A stretch of DNA of 41,101 nt from an uncultured Clostridia bacterium (GTDB lineage: Bacteria; Bacillota; Clostridia; TANB77; UBA1234), in contig CAKPEV010000010.1 of assembly GCA_934149405.1 (NCBI GenBank), forward strand, positions 1 through 41,101, written 5' to 3'. Positions within the stretch are counted from its first letter, which is position 1. The number at the start of each line of letters is the position of its first letter. A model generated the notes under the pieces. The model did no database searches. It saw only the letters and a program-made list of their open reading frames with translations, and had not been told where the DNA came from. Both the position numbers and the translations under genes were made by a program. Positions 16,126 to 25,150 of the stretch are shown piece by piece.

Positions 16126-17487
16126 ATGCTTGAAAAATTATTTAAATTAAAAGAAAAAGGCACGACTGTTTGGATTGAATTTATAGCCGGTCTTTCAACA
16201 TTCATGGCGATGTCATATATAATATTTGTTAATCCAAATATTTTATCATCAACAGGAATGGATTATGGTGCAGTTTATACAGCAACGATTTTATCTTCAG
16301 TTATAGCTACTTTAATAACAGGATTATATGCGAATGTACCATATGCACAAAGTACGGGACTTGGATTAAATGCCTTGTTTACATATACGCTTTGTGGAAG
16401 CCTGGGATTTACATGGCAACAGTCACTAGCGATGGTTTGCATTTGTGGAATAATAAACATATTCATAACTGTTACATCAGTTAGAAAAAAAGTATTAAAA
16501 GCTATGCCAACATTTATGCAAGAAGCAATAACTGTAGGTATTGGACTTTTCATAACATATATAGGTGTTAAAAACGCAGGACTTATAGAGTTTGCGGTTT
16601 CAAAAGTCACAGATGGAGTTGCCAATGCATCGGATGTAGTTCCTCAGATTGCTACATTTAACAATGCATCAGTAATTCTTTCTCTTATAGGATTATTTAT
16701 AACAAGCATATTAGTAAGTAAGAAAAACAAAGGCGCATACATACTTGGAATAATAATAACGACACTTATTGGAATTCCAATGGGAGTTACAAAGTTGCCA
16801 GACTTTTCAAACTACACAATACTTCCATCAATAGAACCAACATTTTTAAAATTAGACTTTGCGGGATTGCTTACAGCAAAAGCTGGATTTATGGTAGTAT
16901 TTATGACAATATTTTCGCTTGTATTATCTGATTTATTTGATACAATCGGAACATTTATTGGAACAGGAAAAAAGGCAGGTATATTCAAAGTAAATGAAGA
17001 TGGAAATATGCCTAAAAACTTAGAAAGAGCCATGATTACAGACTCGGTTGCGACAGTGATAGGTTCACTACTTGGAACAAGTAATTTAGGCACATTTGTA
17101 GAAAGCAGTGTAGGAATAGAAACTGGCGGAAGAACAGGCTTAACAGCTGTATTTGTTGCACTTTTATTTGCACTTTCATTATTTCTATCGCCACTTGTAG
17201 CATGCGTGCCAATGGCAGCAATTGCACCAGTACTTATATTGATAGGCGTTTCAATGATTCAAAATGTTGCAAATATAGATTGGAAAGATATTTTAATAGC
17301 GATACCAGCATTTTTTATAATAATAATGATGCCATTCTCATATTCGATAACAACAGGAATTGAATTTGGATTCATATTTTATGCAATAATTAGTATTGTA
17401 AATAAAAAAGCAAAAGAAGTATCGCCAATGATATACATATTCACAATTTTGTTCGTGATAGAATTTGTGTATAATATAGTTACATAA
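16126..17487 (+). CDS. NCS2-family purine (hypoxanthine/guanine) permease, AzgA/PbuG-type
   Basis: 453 residues with about 12-13 membrane segments. The N-terminus (GTTVWIEFIAGLSTFMAMSYIIFVNP), QSTGLGLNALFTYTL (the substrate-binding region of AzgA/PbuG) and SDLFDTIGTFIGTG are diagnostic of the AzgA subfamily, which imports hypoxanthine, guanine or adenine by proton symport. There is no purine riboswitch upstream, only the 65-bp promoter cassette. Monocistronic with its own terminator. Confidence 0.95.
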   Translation: MLEKLFKLKEKGTTVWIEFIAGLSTFMAMSYIIFVNPNILSSTGMDYGAVYTATILSSVIATLITGLYANVPYAQSTGLGLNALFTYTLCGSLGFTWQQSLAMVCICGIINIFITVTSVRKKVLKAMPTFMQEAITVGIGLFITYIGVKNAGLIEFAVSKVTDGVANASDVVPQIATFNNASVILSLIGLFITSILVSKKNKGAYILGIIITTLIGIPMGVTKLPDFSNYTILPSIEPTFLKLDFAGLLTAKAGFMVVFMTIFSLVLSDLFDTIGTFIGTGKKAGIFKVNEDGNMPKNLERAMITDSVATVIGSLLGTSNLGTFVESSVGIETGGRTGLTAVFVALLFALSLFLSPLVACVPMAAIAPVLILIGVSMIQNVANIDWKDILIAIPAFFIIIMMPFSYSITTGIEFGFIFYAIISIVNKKAKEVSPMIYIFTILFVIEFVYNIVT

Positions 17488-17500
17488 AAAACTGATAACT

Positions 17501-17581
17501 AAAGCTAGTTAGCACTTTTAAGAATATAAATCAATTTAATTTTGAAAATTGGTTGAAATTCAAGTGCCACTAGCTTTTTTT
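17501..17581 (+). terminator. terminator after the purine permease
   Basis: AAGCTAGTTAGCACTT pairs with AAGTGCCACTAGCTT (small bulge), followed by a T run. Confidence 0.75.
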
Positions 17582-17594
17582 AGATACTGAAATT

Positions 17595-17623
17595 TTGACA
17601 AATAAATATTAAAGTAATAAAAT
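17595..17623 (+). promoter_or_regulatory. htpG promoter
   Basis: -35 TTGACA (17595-17600), 17-base spacer, -10 TAAAAT (17618-17623). No CIRCE-like inverted repeat is visible. Confidence 0.75.
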
Positions 17624-17647
17624 ATCTACCGTAAGGAGTTGATAATA

Positions 17648-19534
17648 ATGTCAAAAAAAGAATTTAAAGCAGAGTCAAAAAGAGTATTAGATTTAATGAT
17701 AAACTCAATTTATACAAATAAAGAAATATTTTTAAGAGAATTGATTTCAAATGCAAGTGATGCAATAGACAAGCTATATTATAGATCACTTACTAAAAAA
17801 GATGTTACATTAAATCAAAGCAGTTTAGAAATAGATTTAAAGCTAGATAAAGAAAATAAAAATATTATAATAAAAGACAATGGCTGTGGAATGACAGAAA
17901 AAGAACTTGAAGAAAACTTAGGAACAATCGCCAAAAGCGGTTCTTTAAAATTTAAAGAAGAAAACGAGAAAAAAGAAGATATAGACATCATAGGACAATT
18001 TGGTGTTGGCTTCTATTCTTCATTTATGGTTAGTGACAAAGTAACAGTAAAAACAAAATCACCAGATGATGAAAAAGCCCACATTTGGGTTTCTGAGGGC
18101 ATAGATGGTTACACAATTGATGAATGCGATAAAAATGATATAGGTACAGAAATAATATTACATCTAAAAGATGATACAGATGATGAAAAATATAGTGAGT
18201 TTTTGGATGAATACAAAGTAAAAGAATTGATTAAAAAATATTCAGACTATATAAGATATCCAATCAAAATGGAGACCACACATACTAAGTTAAAAGAAGG
18301 CACAAAAGACGAGTATGAAGATGTAAAAGAAATGGAAACACTAAACAGTATGACACCACTTTGGAAGAGAAAAAAGAGTGAAATAACAGAAGAAGAATAT
18401 GAAGATTTTTACACTTCAAAATTTAATGATTGGGAAAAACCTTTAAAAATAATTCACATAGCTGTAGAGGGACAATATAGTTACAATGCACTTTTATTCA
18501 TTCCTAACCATTTGCCATATGACTACTATACAAAAGAATATGAAAAAGGTTTGCAACTATATTCAAATGGTGTTCTAATAATGGATAAGTGTGCAGATTT
18601 ATTGCCAGACTATTATGGATTTGTAAAGGGACTAGTAGATAGCCAAGATTTATCATTAAACATCTCAAGAGAAATGTTGCAACATGATAGACAACTAAAA
18701 GTTATGGCAAAAAATATTGAGAACAAAATAAAAGCAGAATTAGAAAAAATGCTAAATGAGAATAGAGAAGAATATGAGAAATTCTTTGCAATATATGGTA
18801 CGCAATTAAAATTCGGAACATATGCAGATTATGGAATGAACAAAGACAAATTAAAAGATTTGCTACTATTTAAATCATCAAAAGAAGAAAAATTAGTAAC
18901 GCTTAAAGAATATGTAGAAAGAGCAAAAGAAGGTCAAGATACAATTTATTATGCATCAGGAGAAACAGTAGACAAAATAAAAGGACTTCCGCAAGTTGAG
19001 TCAGTAAGTGATAAAGGATATGAAATATTATATTTAACAGAAAATGTGGATGAATTCGTTTTGCAAATATTAGTTGAATATGAAGGCAAAAAGTTCAAAA
19101 ATGTATGTGCAGACAACATAGATATGGGAACAGAAGAAGAAAAAGCAGCATTAAAGAAAATAAATGATGAAAACAAAGAAATGTTAGACACAATGAAAGA
19201 AGCGCTAAAAGGCGATGTTCAAGATATAAAATTCACAGATAGACTTACAAAACATCCAGTATGCTTGACAACAGAAGGTGGCTTATCAATTGAAATGGCA
19301 AAAACAATAAATAATCAAATGGGAGCCAACGAGGCAGTAAAAGCCCAAACAGTCTTAGAAATAAATAAAGATCATGTAATAGTAAGCAAATTAAAAGAAT
19401 TATTCAATAGCGACAAAGAAGAACTAAAAAAATTCACAAAAATACTATACTCACAAGCAAGACTAATAGAAGGATTAACAATAGAAAATCCAACAGAATA
19501 TAGCAATTGGATATGCGAATTGTTGGCGAAATAG
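17648..19534 (+). CDS. htpG: molecular chaperone HtpG (bacterial Hsp90)
   Basis: 628 residues, usual HtpG length. N-terminal GHKL ATPase motifs are present: LISNASDAIDKLYYR, IIKDNGCGMT, GTIAKSG and GQFGVGFYSSFMV. The middle domain includes the catalytic-loop region LNISREMLQHDRQLK, and the C-terminal dimerisation domain ends near TEYSNWICELLAK. Start ATG 17648 with AAGGAGTT 8 bases upstream; an in-frame TTG at 17639 is not needed. It refolds clients in the cytoplasm with ATP. Monocistronic. Confidence 0.98.
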   Translation: MSKKEFKAESKRVLDLMINSIYTNKEIFLRELISNASDAIDKLYYRSLTKKDVTLNQSSLEIDLKLDKENKNIIIKDNGCGMTEKELEENLGTIAKSGSLKFKEENEKKEDIDIIGQFGVGFYSSFMVSDKVTVKTKSPDDEKAHIWVSEGIDGYTIDECDKNDIGTEIILHLKDDTDDEKYSEFLDEYKVKELIKKYSDYIRYPIKMETTHTKLKEGTKDEYEDVKEMETLNSMTPLWKRKKSEITEEEYEDFYTSKFNDWEKPLKIIHIAVEGQYSYNALLFIPNHLPYDYYTKEYEKGLQLYSNGVLIMDKCADLLPDYYGFVKGLVDSQDLSLNISREMLQHDRQLKVMAKNIENKIKAELEKMLNENREEYEKFFAIYGTQLKFGTYADYGMNKDKLKDLLLFKSSKEEKLVTLKEYVERAKEGQDTIYYASGETVDKIKGLPQVESVSDKGYEILYLTENVDEFVLQILVEYEGKKFKNVCADNIDMGTEEEKAALKKINDENKEMLDTMKEALKGDVQDIKFTDRLTKHPVCLTTEGGLSIEMAKTINNQMGANEAVKAQTVLEINKDHVIVSKLKELFNSDKEELKKFTKILYSQARLIEGLTIENPTEYSNWICELLAK

Positions 19535-19557
19535 AGTGAATTGAAAGTGTAATACTT

Positions 19558-19596
19558 AAAAGCTGTGATTGTTATGATGACAATTTCAGCTTTTTT
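19558..19596 (+). terminator. htpG terminator
   Basis: Stem AAAAGCTGTGATTG…CAATTTCAGCTTTT with a T tail. Confidence 0.85.
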
Positions 19597-19607
19597 AAAA
19601 CGATATA

Positions 19608-19638
19608 TTGACATATATTAACCAATATGTTAATATAT
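19608..19638 (+). promoter_or_regulatory. promoter overlapped by a 10+6+10 palindromic operator
   Basis: -35 TTGACA (19608-19613), 17-base spacer, extended -10 TGTTAATAT (TAATAT at 19631-19636). A perfect inverted repeat ATATATTAAC-CAATAT-GTTAATATAT (19613-19638) fills the spacer and covers the -10, as expected for a repressor site. The likely repressor is the downstream XRE-ImmA protein itself. Confidence 0.75.
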
Positions 19639-19687
19639 ATTCAAATTGATGAAGAAGGGGAAAGAAAGGAGCATTAAGTGAAAAGAA

Positions 19688-19715
19688 GTAGCGGAGCACA
19701 GTGTGCTCCATAAAA
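19688..19715 (+). repeat. 28-bp palindromic leader element, copy 2
   Basis: Identical to 9102-9129. Here it is in frame with an 11-codon mini-ORF (GTG 19678, AAAGGAGC 5-6 bases upstream) reading MKRSSGAQCAP and stopping at 19713. It lies 41 bases before the ATG of the XRE-ImmA gene. Confidence 0.85.
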
Positions 19716-19756
19716 AAATAAGTTGGTACAGCTAAGAAAATGTGAGAGTGAATAGA

Positions 19757-20797
19757 ATGAAAAGAGTTAGATTTAAAGATTATTTAAAAGATTATTTAGA
19801 ATATAATAACATTACTAATAAAGATTTTGCAAATAGAATAGGAATTACACCAAAGCATTTGTGTGATATTCTTGCTGGAAATGTAAACGTTTCTGCAGAC
19901 ATAGTAAACAAAATTTCAATAGTTACGGATATTCCAATAGATTATATATATGACATTGAATTGAATTATATGTTTGAAAACGAGATAGAAAATTATTTGA
20001 AAATGAATGAATATACCGAAACAGAATACTTGAAAAAGTTTAATTATAATTATTTGATAAAATCAAAGTTTATAGATTTTATCGATACATCAGACAAATT
20101 AGAAATTATTAAAGATATACTTAAATTCTTGCGTGTAAGTTCACCAGAAAGAGTTTATGATATAGATAAAACTGCATATTACAAGAGTAAGAATGATAAA
20201 CCAGAACTATTACTTTTATGGCTTGAAAAATGCTATAGAGAAACTTTAAAGCAAAATGTTAAAGAATATAAAAAAGAAAATATAAACATATTAGTGCAAT
20301 ATGTAATTGAAATGGCGAAAAACGATAAATTTGATGAAAAGGCAATAACTAATATGTTTAACGAAAATGGAGTATATTTTGTTATACAAGATGATATACC
20401 AGGCTCAAAAATAAGAGGTGCCTTCAAAGTCAACAGAGATATACCAGCTATTTATTTGACACATAAATATAAGAGGATTGCGGATGTGTATTTTGCAATG
20501 TTACATGAATTAGCACATTGTAAGACTGACTTTAATAGGGCACAAGCAACAAATATGGTTTCATATGATGGAAGAATTGATGAATTAGAAGAAAAAGCAG
20601 ATGCTCAGGCGTATGATTGGATGGTCGATAATAAATATTATGATACTATTTGTAAAAATCAAGATTATAACATAGAGGAAGAAAAAGAATATCCTAAATC
20701 TTTTGTGGCATATAGATTAGCGAAAGATGGAAAAATCAAGTATAACTCGAAAGTCTATCAAAATTATAACGTGCTATTAGACGAATTAAAACATTAA
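19757..20797 (+). CDS. XRE helix-turn-helix protein with ImmA/IrrE-type metallopeptidase domain
   Basis: 346 residues from ATG 19757 (GTG 19742 is an in-frame alternative). Residues ~10-65 are an XRE HTH (NITNKDFANRIGITPKHLCDIL). The C-terminal domain has HELAH (250-254) and, ~30 residues later, EEKADAQAYDW, supplying the third zinc ligand: the IrrE/ImmA zincin fold. Single-chain XRE-ImmA proteins are HigA/ImmR-ImmA-like regulators that cleave a repressor, or themselves, in response to a signal. No toxin gene or integrative element is adjacent. The palindromic promoter upstream suggests autoregulation. Confidence 0.93.
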   Translation: MKRVRFKDYLKDYLEYNNITNKDFANRIGITPKHLCDILAGNVNVSADIVNKISIVTDIPIDYIYDIELNYMFENEIENYLKMNEYTETEYLKKFNYNYLIKSKFIDFIDTSDKLEIIKDILKFLRVSSPERVYDIDKTAYYKSKNDKPELLLLWLEKCYRETLKQNVKEYKKENINILVQYVIEMAKNDKFDEKAITNMFNENGVYFVIQDDIPGSKIRGAFKVNRDIPAIYLTHKYKRIADVYFAMLHELAHCKTDFNRAQATNMVSYDGRIDELEEKADAQAYDWMVDNKYYDTICKNQDYNIEEEKEYPKSFVAYRLAKDGKIKYNSKVYQNYNVLLDELKH

Positions 20798-20873
20798 TAT
20801 AATAAGAGTTTTTGGAAAAATCAAGTATATGGTTAACTGAAATTTGTAATGTATCAATCAATTGGAGGATAAT

Positions 20874-21851
20874 ATGAATAAAAAAAAGATAATGTGGATT
20901 TTATTACTTGCCATTATAATTGTTGTATGTGGTGTTGTTATTTTTAAAGATAATAAGAAGGATATTAAAGAGAGTGATGAAAGTAAAATTAACATTGTAG
21001 TTAGTAATTTTGCAAGTTATGATTTTTTGAGAGCGATAGTTGGAGATACAAAAAATGTTGAATTGAAGTTTTTGCTTGGACCAGGTAAAGATTCGCATAG
21101 TTATGAGCCGACTGCTCAAGATTTAATAGATATACAAAATGCAGATTTATTTGTTTATATTGGAGGAAAGATGGAGGAGTGGTCGCATAAGGTTCTTGAT
21201 TCTATGGAAGGTCAACAAATTAATGCTTTTTGCATTGCAAACGATGTTGAGTTAGCTGAGGAAAAAGAGATTGACGGAGTTGAAGAACACGAAGAAGAGC
21301 ATGAACATGAAGAGGGAGCTTTTGATGAACATATATGGACATCTCCTAAAAATGCAAAACTAATGGTGAAATCTCTTTGCAATGAAATGATAAAAATAGA
21401 TAACAAAAATAAAGAAATCTATACTTTAAATGCAGAGAAATACATAAAAGAAATTGAAAGAGTAGATAATGAAATAAAAGACATTGTAGATAATAAAGTG
21501 AGAGATAGATTGCTTTTTGGAGACAAAATGCCGATGCAGTACTTTATAGACTATTATGGATTGAAAGTAAGTGCAGCTTTTAGTGGCTGTAGCACTGATG
21601 CGGAACCAAGTGGAAAAACGATTGCATATCTTATAAGTGTTGCAAAAGAAGAAAAAATCCCAGTAATACTTTATATAGAACTAAATACTGGAAAAGTAGC
21701 GAGTACAATAGCAAGTGAAGTTGGCAACGGATGTACTGCAATGAAAATTCAAACATTACATAATGTTGAAAAAGATGACTTTGAAAATGGAGAAACTTGG
21801 GTAACGCTTATGGAAAGAAATATAGATGTCTTAAAAAAAGCCTTGCAATAA
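20874..21851 (+). CDS. ZnuA/AdcA-like metal ABC transporter substrate-binding protein
   Basis: 325 residues from ATG 20874 (TTGGAGG 5-6 bases upstream). One N-terminal hydrophobic segment (IMWILLLAIIIVVCGVVIF) acts as signal or anchor; the Cys does not fit a good lipobox. Substrate-binding features: GPGKDSHSYEPTAQDL (metal His), an acidic His-rich loop EEHEEEHEHEE, FDEHIWTSPKNA (second His), DKMPMQYFIDYYGL, and AFSGCSTDAEPS. Zinc or manganese is the probable ligand. The permease and ATPase genes of the transporter are not adjacent. Confidence 0.92.
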   Translation: MNKKKIMWILLLAIIIVVCGVVIFKDNKKDIKESDESKINIVVSNFASYDFLRAIVGDTKNVELKFLLGPGKDSHSYEPTAQDLIDIQNADLFVYIGGKMEEWSHKVLDSMEGQQINAFCIANDVELAEEKEIDGVEEHEEEHEHEEGAFDEHIWTSPKNAKLMVKSLCNEMIKIDNKNKEIYTLNAEKYIKEIERVDNEIKDIVDNKVRDRLLFGDKMPMQYFIDYYGLKVSAAFSGCSTDAEPSGKTIAYLISVAKEEKIPVILYIELNTGKVASTIASEVGNGCTAMKIQTLHNVEKDDFENGETWVTLMERNIDVLKKALQ

Positions 21852-21856
21852 GAATA

Positions 21857-21920
21857 TAAAGAGAGATTGTAGCTTTAAGTGCCTATGAACTAGGCATTTT
21901 AAGCTACAATTTCTCTTTTT
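21857..21920 (+). terminator. strong terminator
   Basis: AAAGAGAGATTGTAGCTT pairs with AAGCTACAATTTCTCTTT, enclosing a second stem TGCCTA/TAGGCA; a T tail follows. Confidence 0.9.
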
Positions 21921-21930
21921 GCATATACAC

Positions 21931-21960
21931 TTGAATTACTCAAATAAATTGCGATATAAT
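21931..21960 (+). promoter_or_regulatory. promoter of the thymidine kinase gene
   Basis: -35 TTGAAT (21931-21936), 18-base spacer, -10 TATAAT (21955-21960). Confidence 0.7.
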
Positions 21961-22015
21961 AAACGAGAAAGCAATAACAAATGAAGATGGAATATATTAA
22001 AAGTGAGGGAAAAGT

Positions 22016-22570
22016 ATGGGAAATATAAATGTTTTTTCGGGACCAATGAAATGTGGAAAAAGTCAAAGATTGATAACAGAGGCGGCAAGACAAAAAGTTG
22101 CAGGTAAAAATGTCAAGTTTTTTAAACCTTTGATGGATGATAGATTTTCTGATACAGATGTTATGGACAGGAACGGTAACAAATTTCCTGCAATAAATAT
22201 TGAAAATATCGAAGATATTGAGAAATATGATGCAGATGTTTACATGATAGATGAGTTTCAATTTCTAAATGGCGATGTAGGAGTTATTCAAAAGCTAGCA
22301 AGTGAGGGCAAAAAATTCTTTGTGGCAGGACTTAATTTGACAGCGGAGAAAAAACCATTTGGCAAAATGGGTGAATTGTTGTGCAACTCTGATAATGTTC
22401 AAATGCTAACTTCAATTTGTGAATGTTGTCATTCAGACAATGCCATATATAGTTTTTGCAAGACAGAAAAAAGTGAAGACATTTTAATAGGCGATAGTGA
22501 GTATATTCCTGTTTGTAGCAGTTGCTATACAAAGCTTATGAGCGAAAGAATAAATGGTGGCATAAATTAA
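22016..22570 (+). CDS. tdk: thymidine kinase, type II
   Basis: 184 residues, usual length ~190. Walker A GPMKCGKS (9-16; the family norm is GPMFSGKS/T), Walker B-like MIDEFQFL, and a C-terminal zinc ribbon with two Cys pairs (CECC and CSSC). It phosphorylates thymidine with ATP in nucleotide salvage. The Lys-Cys in the P-loop (KC for FS) is a mild variant. ATG 22016 with GAGGG 8-9 bases upstream. Confidence 0.93.
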   Translation: MGNINVFSGPMKCGKSQRLITEAARQKVAGKNVKFFKPLMDDRFSDTDVMDRNGNKFPAINIENIEDIEKYDADVYMIDEFQFLNGDVGVIQKLASEGKKFFVAGLNLTAEKKPFGKMGELLCNSDNVQMLTSICECCHSDNAIYSFCKTEKSEDILIGDSEYIPVCSSCYTKLMSERINGGIN

Positions 22571-22603
22571 CTTTTGAAAATCAATAATTCGAAAGTGACT
22601 TAA

Positions 22604-22617
22604 GTGTGCTCCATAAA
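22604..22617 (+). repeat. half copy of the palindromic leader element
   Basis: GTGTGCTCCATAAA, the 3' half of the 28-bp element at 9102 and 19688. It lies 21 bases before the SDR start codon. Confidence 0.65.
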
Positions 22618-22638
22618 TGAGATGAGGAGGTATGTTTA

Positions 22639-23397
22639 ATGCTTGCACTAATAACAGGTGCATCTTCAGGAATTGGAAGAGACATGGCACGCATTTTGGC
22701 AAGTAAAGGGTATGATTTAGCTTTAGTTGCAAGAAATCAAGAAGGATTAGATAAAATAAAAGCTGAACTAGAAAGAGAAAATGTTAATATAAAAATAAAC
22801 ACATATTCAGTAGATTTGGCTATAAAAGAAAATTTATATAAGTTATATGAAGATGTTAAAGATGTGGATATCTTAATTAACAATGCAGGTTTTGGAACAT
22901 TTGGAAGATTTACAGAAACCGATTTAGAAAAAGAAGTAAATATGATAAACACAAATGTGACAGCAGTGCATGTATTAACAAAATTATATTTAAAAGATAT
23001 GATTGCCAAGAATGCAGGACACATATTAAACGTAGCCTCGATTGCTGGTTTTATGCCAGGGCCACTTATGGCAACATACTACGCAACCAAAAACTATGTT
23101 GTGTCACTTTCAAGAGCCATAAATAGAGAATTAAAAAAAGAAAAATCAAATGTAAAAATAAGCATACTTTGCCCAGGTCCAGTAGATACAAATTTTAATA
23201 ATGTTGCAGGAGTTAAATTTAATTTGCGTGGTAAGTCGAGTGAGTATGTGGCAAATTATGCAATTGAAAATATGCTAAAAGGCAAACTTATAATACTTCC
23301 TGGAATTACAATAAAACTTGCAAAAGCTTTTTCTGAAATTTGCCCAGATGCAATAAAAGAAAAAATAGCATATCATATGCAAAAAAAGAAAATGTAA
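22639..23397 (+). CDS. short-chain dehydrogenase/reductase
   Basis: 252 residues, classical SDR. Nucleotide-binding TGASSGIG (residues 6-13), NNAG, catalytic Ser in LNVASIAGF, and YYATK (catalytic Tyr and Lys). The loop Arg in VARNQEG suggests NADP. Substrate unknown; DltE/YqjQ-like proteins of this class have a similar GFGTFGRFTETD stretch. ATG 22639 with GAGGAGG 8-9 bases upstream. Probably in an operon with the following membrane protein (11-base gap). Confidence 0.92.
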   Translation: MLALITGASSGIGRDMARILASKGYDLALVARNQEGLDKIKAELERENVNIKINTYSVDLAIKENLYKLYEDVKDVDILINNAGFGTFGRFTETDLEKEVNMINTNVTAVHVLTKLYLKDMIAKNAGHILNVASIAGFMPGPLMATYYATKNYVVSLSRAINRELKKEKSNVKISILCPGPVDTNFNNVAGVKFNLRGKSSEYVANYAIENMLKGKLIILPGITIKLAKAFSEICPDAIKEKIAYHMQKKKM

Positions 23398-23408
23398 GGA
23401 GGAAATCT

Positions 23409-23699
23409 ATGGAGAATGAAAAAATAAAATCAGGAATAGGAGTAAAAATTATATTTACAATATTAGTAGCATTCATATCGTTTTTTTATTTAGCATACGT
23501 AATGCTTCTTGGTTCAACAAGTGATACTAGTGTATTTTTAACAATACTTGCACTTCCTATAGTTCCTACACTTATAATACCGATATGGATGAAAAATAAA
23601 AGAAAAATATTTTTTGCAATATGGGGAATATATTTGCTAGTAACACTAATTTCATTTTATATAAATTTTGAGATGATTGTTCAAAACGTATCAATATAA
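23409..23699 (+). CDS. small membrane protein, 96 aa
   Basis: Three hydrophobic membrane segments (~13-36, ~43-58, ~66-85) and short charged ends. ATG 23409 with AAGGAGG 7 bases upstream. Family not recognised; lies between the SDR and Nudix genes in what looks like one operon. Confidence 0.8.
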   Translation: MENEKIKSGIGVKIIFTILVAFISFFYLAYVMLLGSTSDTSVFLTILALPIVPTLIIPIWMKNKRKIFFAIWGIYLLVTLISFYINFEMIVQNVSI

Positions 23700-23718
23700 G
23701 TTGTAGGGGGAAACAAAA

Positions 23719-24291
23719 ATGTATTTTAAAGAACAAATAGAAAAATATACTCCATATAATGAACAAGAAGAAAGAGACAAAGAAGCAATGCTTCAATTTA
23801 TCGAAACATTTGATAACTCATTAACTAGAGAAAATGTATTCGGACATTTCACGGCTTCGGCATGGGTTGTAAACAAAGAAAGAACGAAGGTATTAATGAT
23901 TTATCATAACATATACAAATCATGGGCTTGGACTGGTGGACACGCTGATGGTGAAACAGACTTATTGCAAACAGCAATAAGAGAAGTAAAAGAAGAGACT
24001 GGAGTTAAAAATGTAAAACCAGTTACAGAAGATATATTTTCACTTGAAGTACTGACTGTGAATGGGCATATAAAAAGAGGTATATATGTTTCATCGCATC
24101 TGCATTTAAACCTTACATACTTGCTAGAAGTAGATGAAACCGAAGTGCTAAAAATAAAAGAAGATGAAAATAGTGGAGTTAAATGGGTGAAATTTGAAGA
24201 TGTACCCAATATGTCAGAAGAAAAATGGATGGTTGAAAATGTGTATAATAAAATAATAGAAAAAGTAAGGGAGAAGAAGCAAAATGCCTAG
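23719..24291 (+). CDS. Nudix hydrolase
   Basis: 190 residues; the Nudix box begins GGHADGETDLLQTAIREVKE and continues ETGV, complete. The N-terminal helix-rich extension (NEQEERDKEAMLQFIETF) and the following FTASAWVVNKERTKVLMIYH are typical of larger Firmicutes Nudix proteins that hydrolyse nucleoside diphosphate derivatives. Substrate unknown. It overlaps the VanW gene by 8 bases. Confidence 0.92.
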   Translation: MYFKEQIEKYTPYNEQEERDKEAMLQFIETFDNSLTRENVFGHFTASAWVVNKERTKVLMIYHNIYKSWAWTGGHADGETDLLQTAIREVKEETGVKNVKPVTEDIFSLEVLTVNGHIKRGIYVSSHLHLNLTYLLEVDETEVLKIKEDENSGVKWVKFEDVPNMSEEKWMVENVYNKIIEKVREKKQNA

Positions 24292-25150
24292 AAAATTGTT
24301 TTGTGATATAAGTCCAACTTGTTATAAAATATCAGAGAAGAAAGAGATACTTTTGAGAAATATTAAGGACTTTTTTAGTAAAGAAAAATTTGCAAGAGAT
24401 AAAAGTAAAGAAGAATTGCCAAACATAGTAAAAAGTCATACATCTATCTTAATAAGAAAGCTTCATGGAGTAGATATAAAGCTTCAAGAAAATAAAGTCA
24501 CAAATATAATGATAGGATGCACAAAGTTAAATGGTTTAATAATTCATCCGGGTGAGACTTTTTCATTTTGGAAGCTTATGGGTCCATCAAAAAAGAAATA
24601 TGGATATAAAGAAGGCTTAATCATTTCACGAAGTGGTTTAGGTAAAGGCTATGGCGGAGGAATTTGTCAGCTAGCAAACATGGTACATTACCTCGTATTA
24701 AATAGTCCGTTAGAAGTTACAGAGCTACATCATCATTCAGATGCTCTATTTCCTGATGAAAGAAGAAGAGTGCCATTTGGAACAGGTACATCAGTATGGT
24801 ATAACAATGCAGACTATAGATTTAAAAATACTACGGATCAAGATGTGCAACTTTTGTTATGGGTAGAAAATGGAGAACTTTGTGGGGAACTTAGAAGCGA
24901 AAGAGCATTTCCTTGTAGATATAAACTAGTTGAAGAAAATCATCATTTTAAAAAAGAGGGAGATAAATATTACAGGATATCGGAAGTTTATAGAATAGTC
25001 ACAGATAGATTAACAAATGAGGAACTTTATAAAGAATTGATATTAAACAATCATTCAGCAGTATTGTATGATTATAGCTTGATACCGAAAGAACAAATAA
25101 GGAATGATGATAATGATAGAGAAATTACTACAAATAGCGAAGAAGAATAA
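24284..25150 (+). CDS. VanW family protein
   Basis: 288 residues. VanW signature: IHPGETFSFWKLMG, GYGGGICQLANMVHYLVL, then HHSDALFPDERRRVPFGTGT and YNNADYRF. VanW was named from vanB-type vancomycin clusters; the molecular function is unknown, but a cell-wall role is assumed. There is no signal peptide, so this is the cytoplasmic short form. It overlaps dltA by 38 bases, and that coupling to D-alanylation genes supports an envelope role. Confidence 0.9.
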   Translation: MPRKLFCDISPTCYKISEKKEILLRNIKDFFSKEKFARDKSKEELPNIVKSHTSILIRKLHGVDIKLQENKVTNIMIGCTKLNGLIIHPGETFSFWKLMGPSKKKYGYKEGLIISRSGLGKGYGGGICQLANMVHYLVLNSPLEVTELHHHSDALFPDERRRVPFGTGTSVWYNNADYRFKNTTDQDVQLLLWVENGELCGELRSERAFPCRYKLVEENHHFKKEGDKYYRISEVYRIVTDRLTNEELYKELILNNHSAVLYDYSLIPKEQIRNDDNDREITTNSEEE

